Of a stretch of 15,460 nt of DNA, positions 6,285 to 12,364 are shown piece by piece. The first letter of the stretch is position 1. Each line of letters starts with the position of its first letter. The position numbers were made by a program, and so were the translations under genes. The DNA is from Nitrososphaerota archaeon. GTDB taxonomy: Archaea > Thermoproteota > Nitrososphaeria > Nitrososphaerales > Gagatemarchaeaceae. Location: the NCBI GenBank assembly GCA_005877185.1, contig VBPQ01000032.1, forward strand, positions 1 to 15,460, in the 5' to 3' direction. The notes below the pieces were generated by a model. It had not been told where the DNA came from, made no database searches, and saw nothing but the letters and a program-made list of their open reading frames with translations.

Positions 6285-7490
6285 CTACCGAACGATCTTA
6301 GGGACCGATTTCAGGACGTACTTCGGCTCCCGAAAGTCCTTGACCAGGGTTTTGACGCGTTTCTTGACCAACTCGGCCGGTTTCTTCCCGAGGACGACCA
6401 TCCCCACCAGCTCAGCGACCTCCTCAATCTCGCGGACGCCGAAGCCGAGCCTTGTGATTTCATTCGTCCCGATCCTCCCGCCGTTGTCGACGATGATGTT
6501 CGCCTGCTCCAACCTCTCGGCGAAGAACTGCAATCTCTTGGCGTCGTAATCGAGCAAGACCTGGTGGGATTTCGAGTAGCCCTGAGCCGCTCCCCTCACC
6601 TTCACCCCCAAGGCGTCGAGGCTCTTCCCCAGGGCCTGAGAGTTCTGGACGATGGCCTTCGCGTAAGGTTTCCCGAACTCCATCATCTCGATCAGGGTGA
6701 TCGCAAGTGATGCGACCCTGTTCCAGTGGATGTTGTCGACGATCCCGGGATGAATCGAGTCGGAGACCCTCGAGAATACCTCGTCGTTGTTTGATAGGAT
6801 CATCCCACCCTGTGGACCAGGGAGACTCTTGTGCGTGGAACCGATGAGAAGCGAGCATCCCTCCCTCAGAGGATCCTGAAACTCCCCGCCCGCGATAAGC
6901 CCCATAACATGCGAACCGTCGAAGATAGAGATGCCGTCTCCATAGCTGTCAGAGACCTCCCTTACAGGATGAGGAAAGGGGATGAAGCTTGACCCAAAGA
7001 AGACCAGTCTCGGCGTTTCTCGCTCCACGAGCGCTCTCGCCTCCCTCCCATCGATGTTGACCTTGTTGTCATCGTAGGGAAAATAGAAGTTCTTCAGCCC
7101 GAGCAGCTTCCCGAGACCCAGGTGGGAGATTCCAGGATACCCACCGTTCACGGGAGAGACGGAGAGTATCTTGTCTCCGCTCGTGGCCAGGGAGAGGAGT
7201 ACCGCCATATCGGCCGTGTGACCCGAAAGTGGCCGGACGTCGGCATACCTAGCGCTGAAGACCTTTTTCGCTACGTCCTCCGCGAGCGCCTGGACCTCGT
7301 CGAGGAACCTCGTTCCTCTGTAGAACTTGTCGGGGGCGGAGTACCTGTTTCCGAGGTCTGTCATGAAGACCGACCTTGAATGAGAGCTCGACTGGTTCTC
7401 GGAGGGTATCAGGTTTAGGCACTCCCCGACCCTCCACTCCTCGTGTTGCTTGATCGTCCTCTCCAGCCGCTCAAGATACGAGTAGGACAT
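6285..7490 (-). CDS. glyA: Serine hydroxymethyltransferase
   Basis: 401 residues from the ATG at 7490. The frame is open further upstream to 7700, but that part runs through the promoter and into the next gene and has no homologous character. The PLP enzyme moves the serine hydroxymethyl group to a pterin C1 carrier (tetrahydrofolate or tetrahydromethanopterin), making glycine. Motifs: LNLIPSEN (residues 26-32), GNRYSAP with KFYRGT, PLSGHTADMAVL, Asp191 and His194 in FDGSHVMGL, the Schiff-base lysine Lys221 in STHKSLPGPQGG, and IGTNEITRLG near the C-terminus with the carboxylate-binding Arg. DGSH replaces the DMAH of bacterial enzymes, and the STHK and TRLG forms resemble crenarchaeal proteins. 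It has its own promoter with a 14-base palindrome. Confidence 0.93.
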   Translation of the reverse strand: MSYSYLERLERTIKQHEEWRVGECLNLIPSENQSSSHSRSVFMTDLGNRYSAPDKFYRGTRFLDEVQALAEDVAKKVFSARYADVRPLSGHTADMAVLLSLATSGDKILSVSPVNGGYPGISHLGLGKLLGLKNFYFPYDDNKVNIDGREARALVERETPRLVFFGSSFIPFPHPVREVSDSYGDGISIFDGSHVMGLIAGGEFQDPLREGCSLLIGSTHKSLPGPQGGMILSNNDEVFSRVSDSIHPGIVDNIHWNRVASLAITLIEMMEFGKPYAKAIVQNSQALGKSLDALGVKVRGAAQGYSKSHQVLLDYDAKRLQFFAERLEQANIIVDNGGRIGTNEITRLGFGVREIEEVAELVGMVVLGKKPAELVKKRVKTLVKDFREPKYVLKSVPKIVR

Positions 7491-7526
7491 TGATTGATTG
7501 ACGGTTCCAGACGACCCCGAGCATTC

Positions 7527-7536
7527 GTATATAATG
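7527..7536 (-). promoter_or_regulatory. TATA box of glyA
   Basis: Read on the minus strand, ATTATATAC is a good TATA box. It is centred about 40 bases before the ATG at 7490, giving a predicted leader near 14 bases that contains the tandem AATCAATCAATG at the start codon. Confidence 0.65.
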
Positions 7537-7546
7537 TTGCAACATT
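7533..7546. promoter_or_regulatory. 14-base palindrome at the glyA promoter, putative operator
   Basis: AATGTTGCAACATT is a perfect 14-base palindrome overlapping the upstream edge of the glyA TATA box, where the BRE lies. A dimeric regulator bound here would compete with TBP/TFB. Only about one perfect 14-mer palindrome is expected by chance in the whole window, so its exact placement at a promoter is suggestive. Confidence 0.5.
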
Positions 7547-7566
7547 CCCAGGAGGATTCGGGTGGA

Positions 7567-8217
7567 CTAACCGAACGAGTACGAAACTCCCCGCCCTCGA
7601 CTTTCATACCCGAAGCCAATCGTCTCCTTCGGCCCGATCGCCCTGCAGGTCCCGCACTCAACGCAGCCCACTGGGTTGAAGGCGAGTTGGCTTTCCGCAA
7701 CCTGCCTCATTGTCTGATCGAGCGCCTTCTTTCTGTGGCCGCCCCCCACAGCATCAAGGTTTTGCTGGAAAAGGTCCCGGAAGGAGGAGAAGTTCCCCCC
7801 GGGAGTGGTGAGGGTGAAGCAATTCGCGGGACAGGAGGGGATCCAGGGTTTTGTCACTGAGCGAGAGGCAAGTTCGTCGTTCACATCTATCTGCAAGTAA
7901 CCCCCGTCCTCCACGTATGTGACCGCATCAGCCCCGTGGCGAACCCTCTCTCTCGCCACCTCCTCAGGCTTGATCCTCGCCTCGTGAGATAGAACCTTGC
8001 TCGCGAAGAGGAGGCGAGGAAGGGTTCGATAGACGAAGCCGCTTTCTGAAATGAAACTATCCCTCCCAGAGCGATTCACATCCTCGTAGATAGGAGTCAG
8101 CAAGTCTCTATAGCGCGAGAGATTCTTCTCCCTAAACGACCCGGAGACAGCCGCGGCAAGGTAGGTCTGGGCGGCCATCATCCCCGAGGCGATGGCGTAT
8201 CTCAAACCGTCTACCAT
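7567..8217 (-). CDS. fixX: FixC C-terminal part fused to FixX-type ferredoxin (frame-broken)
   Basis: 216 residues from the ATG at 8217, but the same frame is open upstream and already encodes FixC sequence: residues before this ATG read PYASGYLAAGDALGAFVKIG, the conserved FAD-binding GD motif. Residues 1-75 or so are the FixC C-terminal helices (MVDGLRYAIASGMMAAQTYL). The rest is a FixX-like ferredoxin domain. Its cysteines are CPANC in the middle and GCVECGTC near the end, followed by GFGYESRGRGVSYSFG, which matches the FixX C-terminus. These would hold one [4Fe-4S] cluster. About 35 extra residues lie between CPANC and GCVECGTC compared with E. coli FixX. The two domains are one continuous frame, so this is a FixC-FixX fusion whose N-terminal part lies in the preceding, shifted frame. 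Confidence 0.8.
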   Translation of the reverse strand: MVDGLRYAIASGMMAAQTYLAAAVSGSFREKNLSRYRDLLTPIYEDVNRSGRDSFISESGFVYRTLPRLLFASKVLSHEARIKPEEVARERVRHGADAVTYVEDGGYLQIDVNDELASRSVTKPWIPSCPANCFTLTTPGGNFSSFRDLFQQNLDAVGGGHRKKALDQTMRQVAESQLAFNPVGCVECGTCRAIGPKETIGFGYESRGRGVSYSFG

Positions 8218-8285
8218 TGGGCCGATTTTGACGAACGCGCCCAGAGCGTCTCCCGCCGCGAGATACCCGCTCGCGTAGGGTTTCC

Positions 8286-9164
8286 TTAAGAGGCACGTGA
8301 ACCCTTTAGGAATGTTGTGAGCGGAGCATCGAGAAGCTTCCCAACGCGGTCGAAGCGCTCGGTGGTTGCTCGGATCATAGAGTCCATCGATGCCACCACA
8401 CCGACGGAGAGGGTGTCCCGATTCGGATAGATGAAGGCGTTGCCGTTTATTCCGAGCATGAATTCGCCCAGATAGGTGAGCGCCTTTCCTTCGCCCGCTC
8501 TCAGCCTGAGCCTCTCCTCTATCTTCTCAGCCCCAAGCCTGTAGACGTGCTTGATGCCGTGATAGAGTTGCCTCGGAACGAGGGTTCCACGCAATCCGGC
8601 ACTCTCGACGAGGGTCGAAGTAACCCCCGAACAGTCTACAACGAGTTTCGCTCGCAGCTCTCCCTTAGTGGTGCTTACTCCTATCACGGAGCCATCATCT
8701 TCCTTGAGAAGGTCCAGGGCAGTCGTCTCAGTCGAGAGAGCTGCGCCGGCCTCGACCGCCAGATTCGCTAGCCAGGAGTCGAACTGAGACCGAAGGATCG
8801 TGTAATCGTGCCCCGTCTCGAACTCGACGCTGAAGAGCCCGAACCTCGAGGCGAGAGACTTTCGTGAAAGAGTGTAGTAACGATAGGTCCCCTTCCCCTC
8901 GTCGGGCGCGGAGAGGATGTGGACCTCGTGTGAGGAGATCTTCCTTTCGAGAGGGGCTGTCGTCTCGAAATCAGGGACCAGCCTCTTCAGGCCGAAACCC
9001 CCGACGTCACTCCCGTAGACGATGCCACCGCTTGCATTCTTCTCTCCTGGAACCCGTCCCGTCTCGAGGATGATGACATTCACGCCATTCCTCGCCAGGT
9101 GGAGGGCGCAGGCGGACCCTGACGGTCCAGCTCCGACTACCAGGACGTCGAATTCGCGGTTCAT
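8286..9164 (-). CDS. fixC: FixC-like ETF:quinone oxidoreductase, N-terminal part (truncated by frame break)
   Basis: 292 residues from an ATG 14 bases after the mdh stop, so it belongs to the mdh operon. The N-terminal FAD-binding motif GAGPSGSACALHLA and a following VIILE strand are intact. GEKNASGGIVYG is the FixC/ETF-QO signature, and LRSQFDSWLANLAVEAGA is typical of the same family. Known members pass electrons from an electron-transfer flavoprotein through FAD and a [4Fe-4S] ferredoxin to quinone at the membrane. The frame ends at TAA (8286-8288) right after TTFLKGSRAS, where FixC proteins continue with about 30 more residues (including a YSAH-PEAG motif) before the GD motif. The GD motif follows in the -1 frame. 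A short deletion of 3n+1 bases, an assembly error or true pseudogenisation would explain it. No ETF alpha/beta genes are in the window. Geranylgeranyl-reductase-type enzymes are a more distant alternative. Confidence 0.82.
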   Translation of the reverse strand: MNREFDVLVVGAGPSGSACALHLARNGVNVIILETGRVPGEKNASGGIVYGSDVGGFGLKRLVPDFETTAPLERKISSHEVHILSAPDEGKGTYRYYTLSRKSLASRFGLFSVEFETGHDYTILRSQFDSWLANLAVEAGAALSTETTALDLLKEDDGSVIGVSTTKGELRAKLVVDCSGVTSTLVESAGLRGTLVPRQLYHGIKHVYRLGAEKIEERLRLRAGEGKALTYLGEFMLGINGNAFIYPNRDTLSVGVVASMDSMIRATTERFDRVGKLLDAPLTTFLKGSRAS

Positions 9165-9178
9165 GCCGTCACAACCGG

Positions 9179-10093
9179 TCAGAACTTGGGGAGGGACTCG
9201 ATCGCCTGCCTGATCGTCTCCCCTCCGGAGATGAATGATTGTCTCTCCTTATCCGAGAGCTTCAGTTCGTATATCTCCTCCACGCCGCCCTTCCCCAACT
9301 TGACCGGGACACCGATGCAGATCCCCCTCTGACCGTACTGCCCTTCTACCATCGTCGAGGCGGGAAGGACCTCTCTCCTGTTCCAGACGACGGACTTGGC
9401 CATCCTCGCGATCGCGTTTCCAGGGGCGTCAACTGTCGCGCCCTTCTTAGCGATTACGTCTGCCGCCACCTTCTTCGTCTCCTCGATGGCCTGACTGATT
9501 TCTCCTTCGCTGAGCAGGGAGGTGAGCGGGACCCCGCCGATCGAGGTGTGGCTCGCCACTGGTACCATGTTTTCGCCGTGCTCGCCAATGACGACGGAGC
9601 TGATGGAAGACCTGGAAACCTGGAGTCTCCTCGCGAGGACGAACTTGAAGCGAGAGAGGTCGAGGATTCCTCCCATCCCGACCACCCTCTCCTTACGGAA
9701 ACCCGTCGTTTTCAGGGCGACGTACGTCATCACGTCCATCGGGTTAGTGACCATTATCAGGATGCAACCCGGGGCCTGCTTCGCCACCTCTCTTGAGACG
9801 GAGGCTATGATCGCCGAGTTCTTCTCGAGCAGGTCCATCCTCGTCATCCCCGGCTTCCGGGCGAGTCCCGCACTTACGATTACCACCTCCGAACCCCTCA
9901 GGGTCGCGTAGTCGTTGGAGCCGGCCACAGAGACGTCAACGCCCGTCTCGGAGATCTTGTGGCTGATATCGAGCGCCTCTCCCTCGGCCAGGCCATCGAC
10001 GATGTCAACAAGCGCGATGTCGTCTACTCCCTGGGACGCGAGCTCCAGGGCGGCCTGGGCTCCCACCCTCCCCGCGCCCACCATCCCGATCAT
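9179..10093 (-). CDS. mdh: Malate dehydrogenase (LDH-like type)
   Basis: 304 residues; the ATG at 10093 is the only start after an in-frame stop. It oxidises malate to oxaloacetate in the cytoplasm. Motifs: GAGRVG (residues 6-11) for the dinucleotide, Asp30 at the end of the second strand, which favours NAD, and ARKPGMTR with Arg79 and Arg85. Arg at the specificity position marks malate rather than lactate dehydrogenase, where Gln is usual. VTNPMD (115-120), LDLSRF (Asp145 and Arg148) and GEHGENMVP with the catalytic His172 are also present. The TATA box lies 26-32 bases upstream, so the transcript should be leaderless. The FixC-FixX gene follows at 14 bases, which suggests that malate oxidation and electron transfer to quinone are expressed together. 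Confidence 0.94.
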   Translation of the reverse strand: MIGMVGAGRVGAQAALELASQGVDDIALVDIVDGLAEGEALDISHKISETGVDVSVAGSNDYATLRGSEVVIVSAGLARKPGMTRMDLLEKNSAIIASVSREVAKQAPGCILIMVTNPMDVMTYVALKTTGFRKERVVGMGGILDLSRFKFVLARRLQVSRSSISSVVIGEHGENMVPVASHTSIGGVPLTSLLSEGEISQAIEETKKVAADVIAKKGATVDAPGNAIARMAKSVVWNRREVLPASTMVEGQYGQRGICIGVPVKLGKGGVEEIYELKLSDKERQSFISGGETIRQAIESLPKF

Positions 10094-10117
10094 CTTGGCC
10101 CTGCCCGTGAGGAGGCG

Positions 10118-10127
10118 CTATAAAATT
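10118..10127 (-). promoter_or_regulatory. TATA box of the mdh operon
   Basis: Read on the minus strand, AATTTTATAG lies about 29 bases before the ATG at 10093, the spacing of a leaderless archaeal transcript. Confidence 0.65.
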
Positions 10128-10149
10128 GGTTCGAGACACGTCGAGTGAA

Positions 10150-10257
10150 GAGGGAGGGCAGTGTTGTTGTTGGGCTGGGCGGCCCGTGAGCGCAGCCGCG
10201 AAATTACCGCATGTGCGAGAAAGCCCTCAGGCTTCAGCCGTGGGATGAATCGCGTCA
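10150..10257 (+). mobile_element. IS200/IS605 (TnpB-type) right-end remnant with guide-RNA-like scaffold
   Basis: This stretch has no intact gene. Its plus strand resembles the 3' end of IS200/IS605-family tnpB genes with their overlapping omega-RNA scaffold. One frame reads GRPVSAAAKLPHVRESPQAS and stops at the TGA inside GGGATGAATCG, like the low-complexity C-termini of archaeal TnpB proteins. The hairpin CCCTCAGGCTTCAGCCGTGGG (CCC at 10224-10226 paired with GGG at 10242-10244, GGCT with AGCC) matches the terminal hairpin such elements carry, followed by GATGAATCGCG. No tnpA or tnpB body is present, and the promoter of mdh lies directly upstream, so this is a solo end. The assignment is from recall of the consensus look, not from an alignment. 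Confidence 0.5.
10224..10244 (+). ncRNA. Terminal hairpin of the omega-RNA-like scaffold
   Basis: CCC-T-C-(A)-GGCT pairs with AGCC-G-T-GGG around a two-base loop, with one bulged A and one T-T mismatch. It lies just before the point where a TnpB guide segment would begin. Transcription is not shown. Confidence 0.35.
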
Positions 10258-10542
10258 CAGCCTGAGACCGAAGGATTGGGTGAATTCTTCGAAATGGTTG
10301 TAGGCGAAGAGGAACTCAATACCCTTCGGGCTGATCTTGTATCGCGCGACCTTCTCCGCCCTCATCTCCTCGAGGAGTCCCGACCCCACGAGCTCGAATA
10401 CGAGCTTCGACATCCTCGAGTAGGAGAGGTTACCCTTCCTGAGAAGCATCGTTATCCCCACCCCGTTCCCTTCTGTGTTCATGTCCCTGGCCGTGCAGAG
10501 CACGTCGGCGATTATCTTGACCTGGGTCCTATATTGCGCCAT
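10255..10542 (-). CDS. Winged-helix transcription regulator (HTH_45-like)
   Basis: 95 residues from an ATG inside the end of the upstream membrane-protein gene (14-base overlap). The order of elements fits the archaeal single winged-helix family: helix KIIADVLCTAR, helix GITMLLRKGN, recognition helix YSRMSKLVFELVGSGLL, a wing around KVARYKISPKG, and a C-terminal helix that could dimerise. Proteins of this family are common in archaea, usually about 90 residues, and act as local transcription regulators. The tight overlap with a seven-helix membrane protein suggests that the two work as a pair. The 3' end of this gene adjoins the IS605-like remnant. Confidence 0.8.
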   Translation of the reverse strand: MAQYRTQVKIIADVLCTARDMNTEGNGVGITMLLRKGNLSYSRMSKLVFELVGSGLLEEMRAEKVARYKISPKGIEFLFAYNHFEEFTQSFGLRL

Positions 10543-11188
10543 CCCATATCTCCTTTCTGCCGAAGGTGAACTTCAGAACGGGTATGAAGAGGATGAGCAA
10601 GCCAATCTCCTTCATGAGGATCTGGACGAGGGGGAGGGCGATCAGGGTCGACTCGAGTATCGACAGCCACTCCACGAGCCCGCCGAGAGCGATAAGAACC
10701 ATCCCCGCCGCGATTATCAGGGTATCTGGCCTGTGTGTCTTCCCGTAAGAGTACAGCGTCTCCACCACCCCGTACATTATGAAGTAGAACGAGAGAAACC
10801 GGAGGATATCGCTCACCTGGACTCCGCTGACAGTGACGATTGGGAATACCATCAGGGCCAACCCCATCTTCTTGGACATCGCCACGTCCATTACGTGGGA
10901 GAAAGCGAGGAAGAAGTAGCCTGTTGTCTCGAGGAGGAGCCCAGAGATGAGCATCGTCGTCGCAAAGGCGGCAATCCCGGGTATGATCGCCTCCGTCCCG
11001 AGCCCGACGAGGCCCTGCACCACGAACCCGAAGGCCAGAAAGACGAAGGCAGTCGCGAGACGAAGGAGGGTGGGACTTTCGGTTTCTCGCAAGCCTCTGA
11101 GTGAGACGTACGCTATCGAGAACGCGACGAAGGCCCCCACGAACTGGAGCAAATCCGCGAATACCGCTATCGGGCCTTCAAGCGCCAT
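10529..11188 (-). CDS. Seven-helix membrane protein, unknown function
   Basis: 219 residues. Hydrophobic segments at about residues 8-30, 41-63, 70-97, 106-124, 128-148, 156-177 and 185-206 predict seven transmembrane helices. Positive charges cluster after helices 1 (RGLR), 3 (SKK), 5 (YGKTHR) and 7 (GRKE), so by the positive-inside rule the N-terminus is outside and the C-terminus inside. I see no retinal-binding lysine motif in the last helix and no transporter signature. Glu87 in helix 3 and Glu173 and Glu179 near helix 6 are the notable polar residues near the membrane. The gene has its own TATA box and overlaps the downstream winged-helix gene, so a sensor or a membrane anchor for that regulator is a reasonable inference. 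Confidence 0.7.
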   Translation of the reverse strand: MALEGPIAVFADLLQFVGAFVAFSIAYVSLRGLRETESPTLLRLATAFVFLAFGFVVQGLVGLGTEAIIPGIAAFATTMLISGLLLETTGYFFLAFSHVMDVAMSKKMGLALMVFPIVTVSGVQVSDILRFLSFYFIMYGVVETLYSYGKTHRPDTLIIAAGMVLIALGGLVEWLSILESTLIALPLVQILMKEIGLLILFIPVLKFTFGRKEIWDGAI

Positions 11189-11217
11189 ACTATGCGAGTG
11201 GTTGACCGACCTCTATT

Positions 11218-11227
11218 CTATAAAAGC
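11218..11227 (-). promoter_or_regulatory. TATA box of the membrane-protein/wHTH operon
   Basis: Read on the minus strand, CTTTTATAG lies about 34 bases before the ATG at 11188, so the leader should be under ten bases. A CGTGCACG palindrome (11232-11239) lies just upstream. Confidence 0.6.
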
Positions 11228-11275
11228 TTAACGTGCACGAAGTTCATTTTGCGGGTGAAATCGCCCCAACCACAA

Positions 11276-12304
11276 TCAGCTGTTCACGATCGCCTTGATG
11301 CACTTCTGCTCTCCTGCGACTCGGAATGCTACAGGCGCCTCCTCCAACGTGAACCTGTGGGTGATCAGTTTGGAGAGTTTGACCGCTCCGCTCTCGAGCA
11401 TCCTAACCGCCTGTGCTGTCTCCTTCTCGCTGGTCGAGTAGCTCGACTGCACCGTGATTCCCCGCAGGAAGTACCGCGAGAGGTCGAGCGAGACTCTCGA
11501 ACTTCTTGGGGGAGCCCCGAAGAGCAAGACCCGCCCCCCCGGTGATACGATATTCATCGCGTCGAGGAGGGCCGCGGAACTTCCGGTCGCCACGATTGCC
11601 AATTCCGGAGCAAAGCCGTCGAGCGAGGAGTGGGCGGCCCTCTTATTCTTCTTCTCGCCCTCGTCTCCGGGTCTGAATATCTTAGCGCCGAGCCTCGAGG
11701 CGAAAGAGAGGCGGTACTCGCTGAGGTCCCCGACCGCGACATTCGTGAATCCGTAGTGCTGCAGCAGCATCAGATGAATCAGCCCCATCGGGCCCGCCCC
11801 GTAGATTATCGCGGACGCGAAGTTCGTCACGTTGACCTTCGAGAGTCCCCTGATGCAGCACCCGAGCGGCTCGATGAAACTTCCCTCCTCGAAACTCATG
11901 GAATCCGGCAGAGGTAGGACGGCTCCCCTCGAAACGTTCCAAGCGGGCACGACGTAGTACTCAGAAAATCCGCCGGGGTCGATGTTGTGTCGTGGAAACT
12001 CCGCGCACATGGTATACTCCCCCCTTCGGCAGAGCTCGCACTCGTAGCACGGTGCGTGATGATGTGTGAAGACCCTCTCGCCGGCTTGAATTCCCCCTAC
12101 TCTCATCCCGACCTCTACAACCTCCCCGACGACCTCGTGGCCCAAGACAGGGGGCGTCACGGCCTCCCCCTTGACTTTCTCGAGGTCGGTTCCGCAGACT
12201 CCACAGGAGCGCATCTCGATCAGTATCTCGCCCTTCTTCGGCGATGGCTTCTCCACCTCCCTTATGACGACCTCGCCCGGGGCGCCGATGAAGAGAGACT
12301 TCAT
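11276..12304 (-). CDS. Zinc-dependent medium-chain dehydrogenase
   Basis: 342 residues from the ATG at 12304. It is an NAD(P)-dependent alcohol or polyol dehydrogenase of the medium-chain superfamily. Catalytic zinc ligands: Cys37 in GVCGTD, His56 and Glu57 in GHE, with Glu145 in EPLGCC. Structural zinc ligands: Cys86, Cys89, Cys92 and Cys100, in the complete CX2CX2CX7C pattern. The cofactor motif is GAGPMG (169-174). The overall form is that of the sorbitol/threonine/galactitol-phosphate dehydrogenase group, but the substrate cannot be read from the sequence. It is transcribed away from a second, different dehydrogenase of the same family across a 60-base gap with a shared TATA region. The stop is about 50 bases ahead of the next TATA box. 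Confidence 0.85.
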   Translation of the reverse strand: MKSLFIGAPGEVVIREVEKPSPKKGEILIEMRSCGVCGTDLEKVKGEAVTPPVLGHEVVGEVVEVGMRVGGIQAGERVFTHHHAPCYECELCRRGEYTMCAEFPRHNIDPGGFSEYYVVPAWNVSRGAVLPLPDSMSFEEGSFIEPLGCCIRGLSKVNVTNFASAIIYGAGPMGLIHLMLLQHYGFTNVAVGDLSEYRLSFASRLGAKIFRPGDEGEKKNKRAAHSSLDGFAPELAIVATGSSAALLDAMNIVSPGGRVLLFGAPPRSSRVSLDLSRYFLRGITVQSSYSTSEKETAQAVRMLESGAVKLSKLITHRFTLEEAPVAFRVAGEQKCIKAIVNS

Positions 12305-12327
12305 TTCCTGGATATTAGACGGTACTC

Positions 12328-12338
12328 GATTATAAACC
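12328..12338. promoter_or_regulatory. Shared bidirectional TATA region of the two dehydrogenases
   Basis: GATTATAAACC reads as ATTATAAAC on the plus strand (28-36 bases before the ATG at 12365) and as GTTTATAAT on the minus strand (about 24-34 bases before the ATG at 12304). One nearly symmetric element is correctly placed for leaderless or nearly leaderless transcripts both ways. A second minus-strand candidate, TAATATCC at 12311-12318, is too near the start. Confidence 0.55.
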
Positions 12339-12364
12339 AGTTACGACAGTGTCATGTTCCGTCG

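Noticed and set aside
6460..6858. Minus-strand frame inside glyA in another register
   Set aside because: It is rich in Arg and Gly with no family motif, and glyA is clearly the real gene.
7491..7700. Longer N-terminus for serine hydroxymethyltransferase
   Set aside because: The 70 extra residues run across the TATA box and palindrome and into the FixX coding sequence on the same strand. They are low-complexity Arg/Ser-rich, and the family starts at the MSYSYLERLE position.
11224..11239. Short palindromes AAGCTT and CGTGCACG near the membrane-protein promoter
   Set aside because: Six- and eight-base palindromes are expected many times by chance in 15 kb, so position alone is not enough.
11987..12364. 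126-residue N-terminal extension of the second zinc dehydrogenase
   Set aside because: It is antisense to the first dehydrogenase and crosses the shared promoter. The family N-terminus begins at the ATG at 12365.
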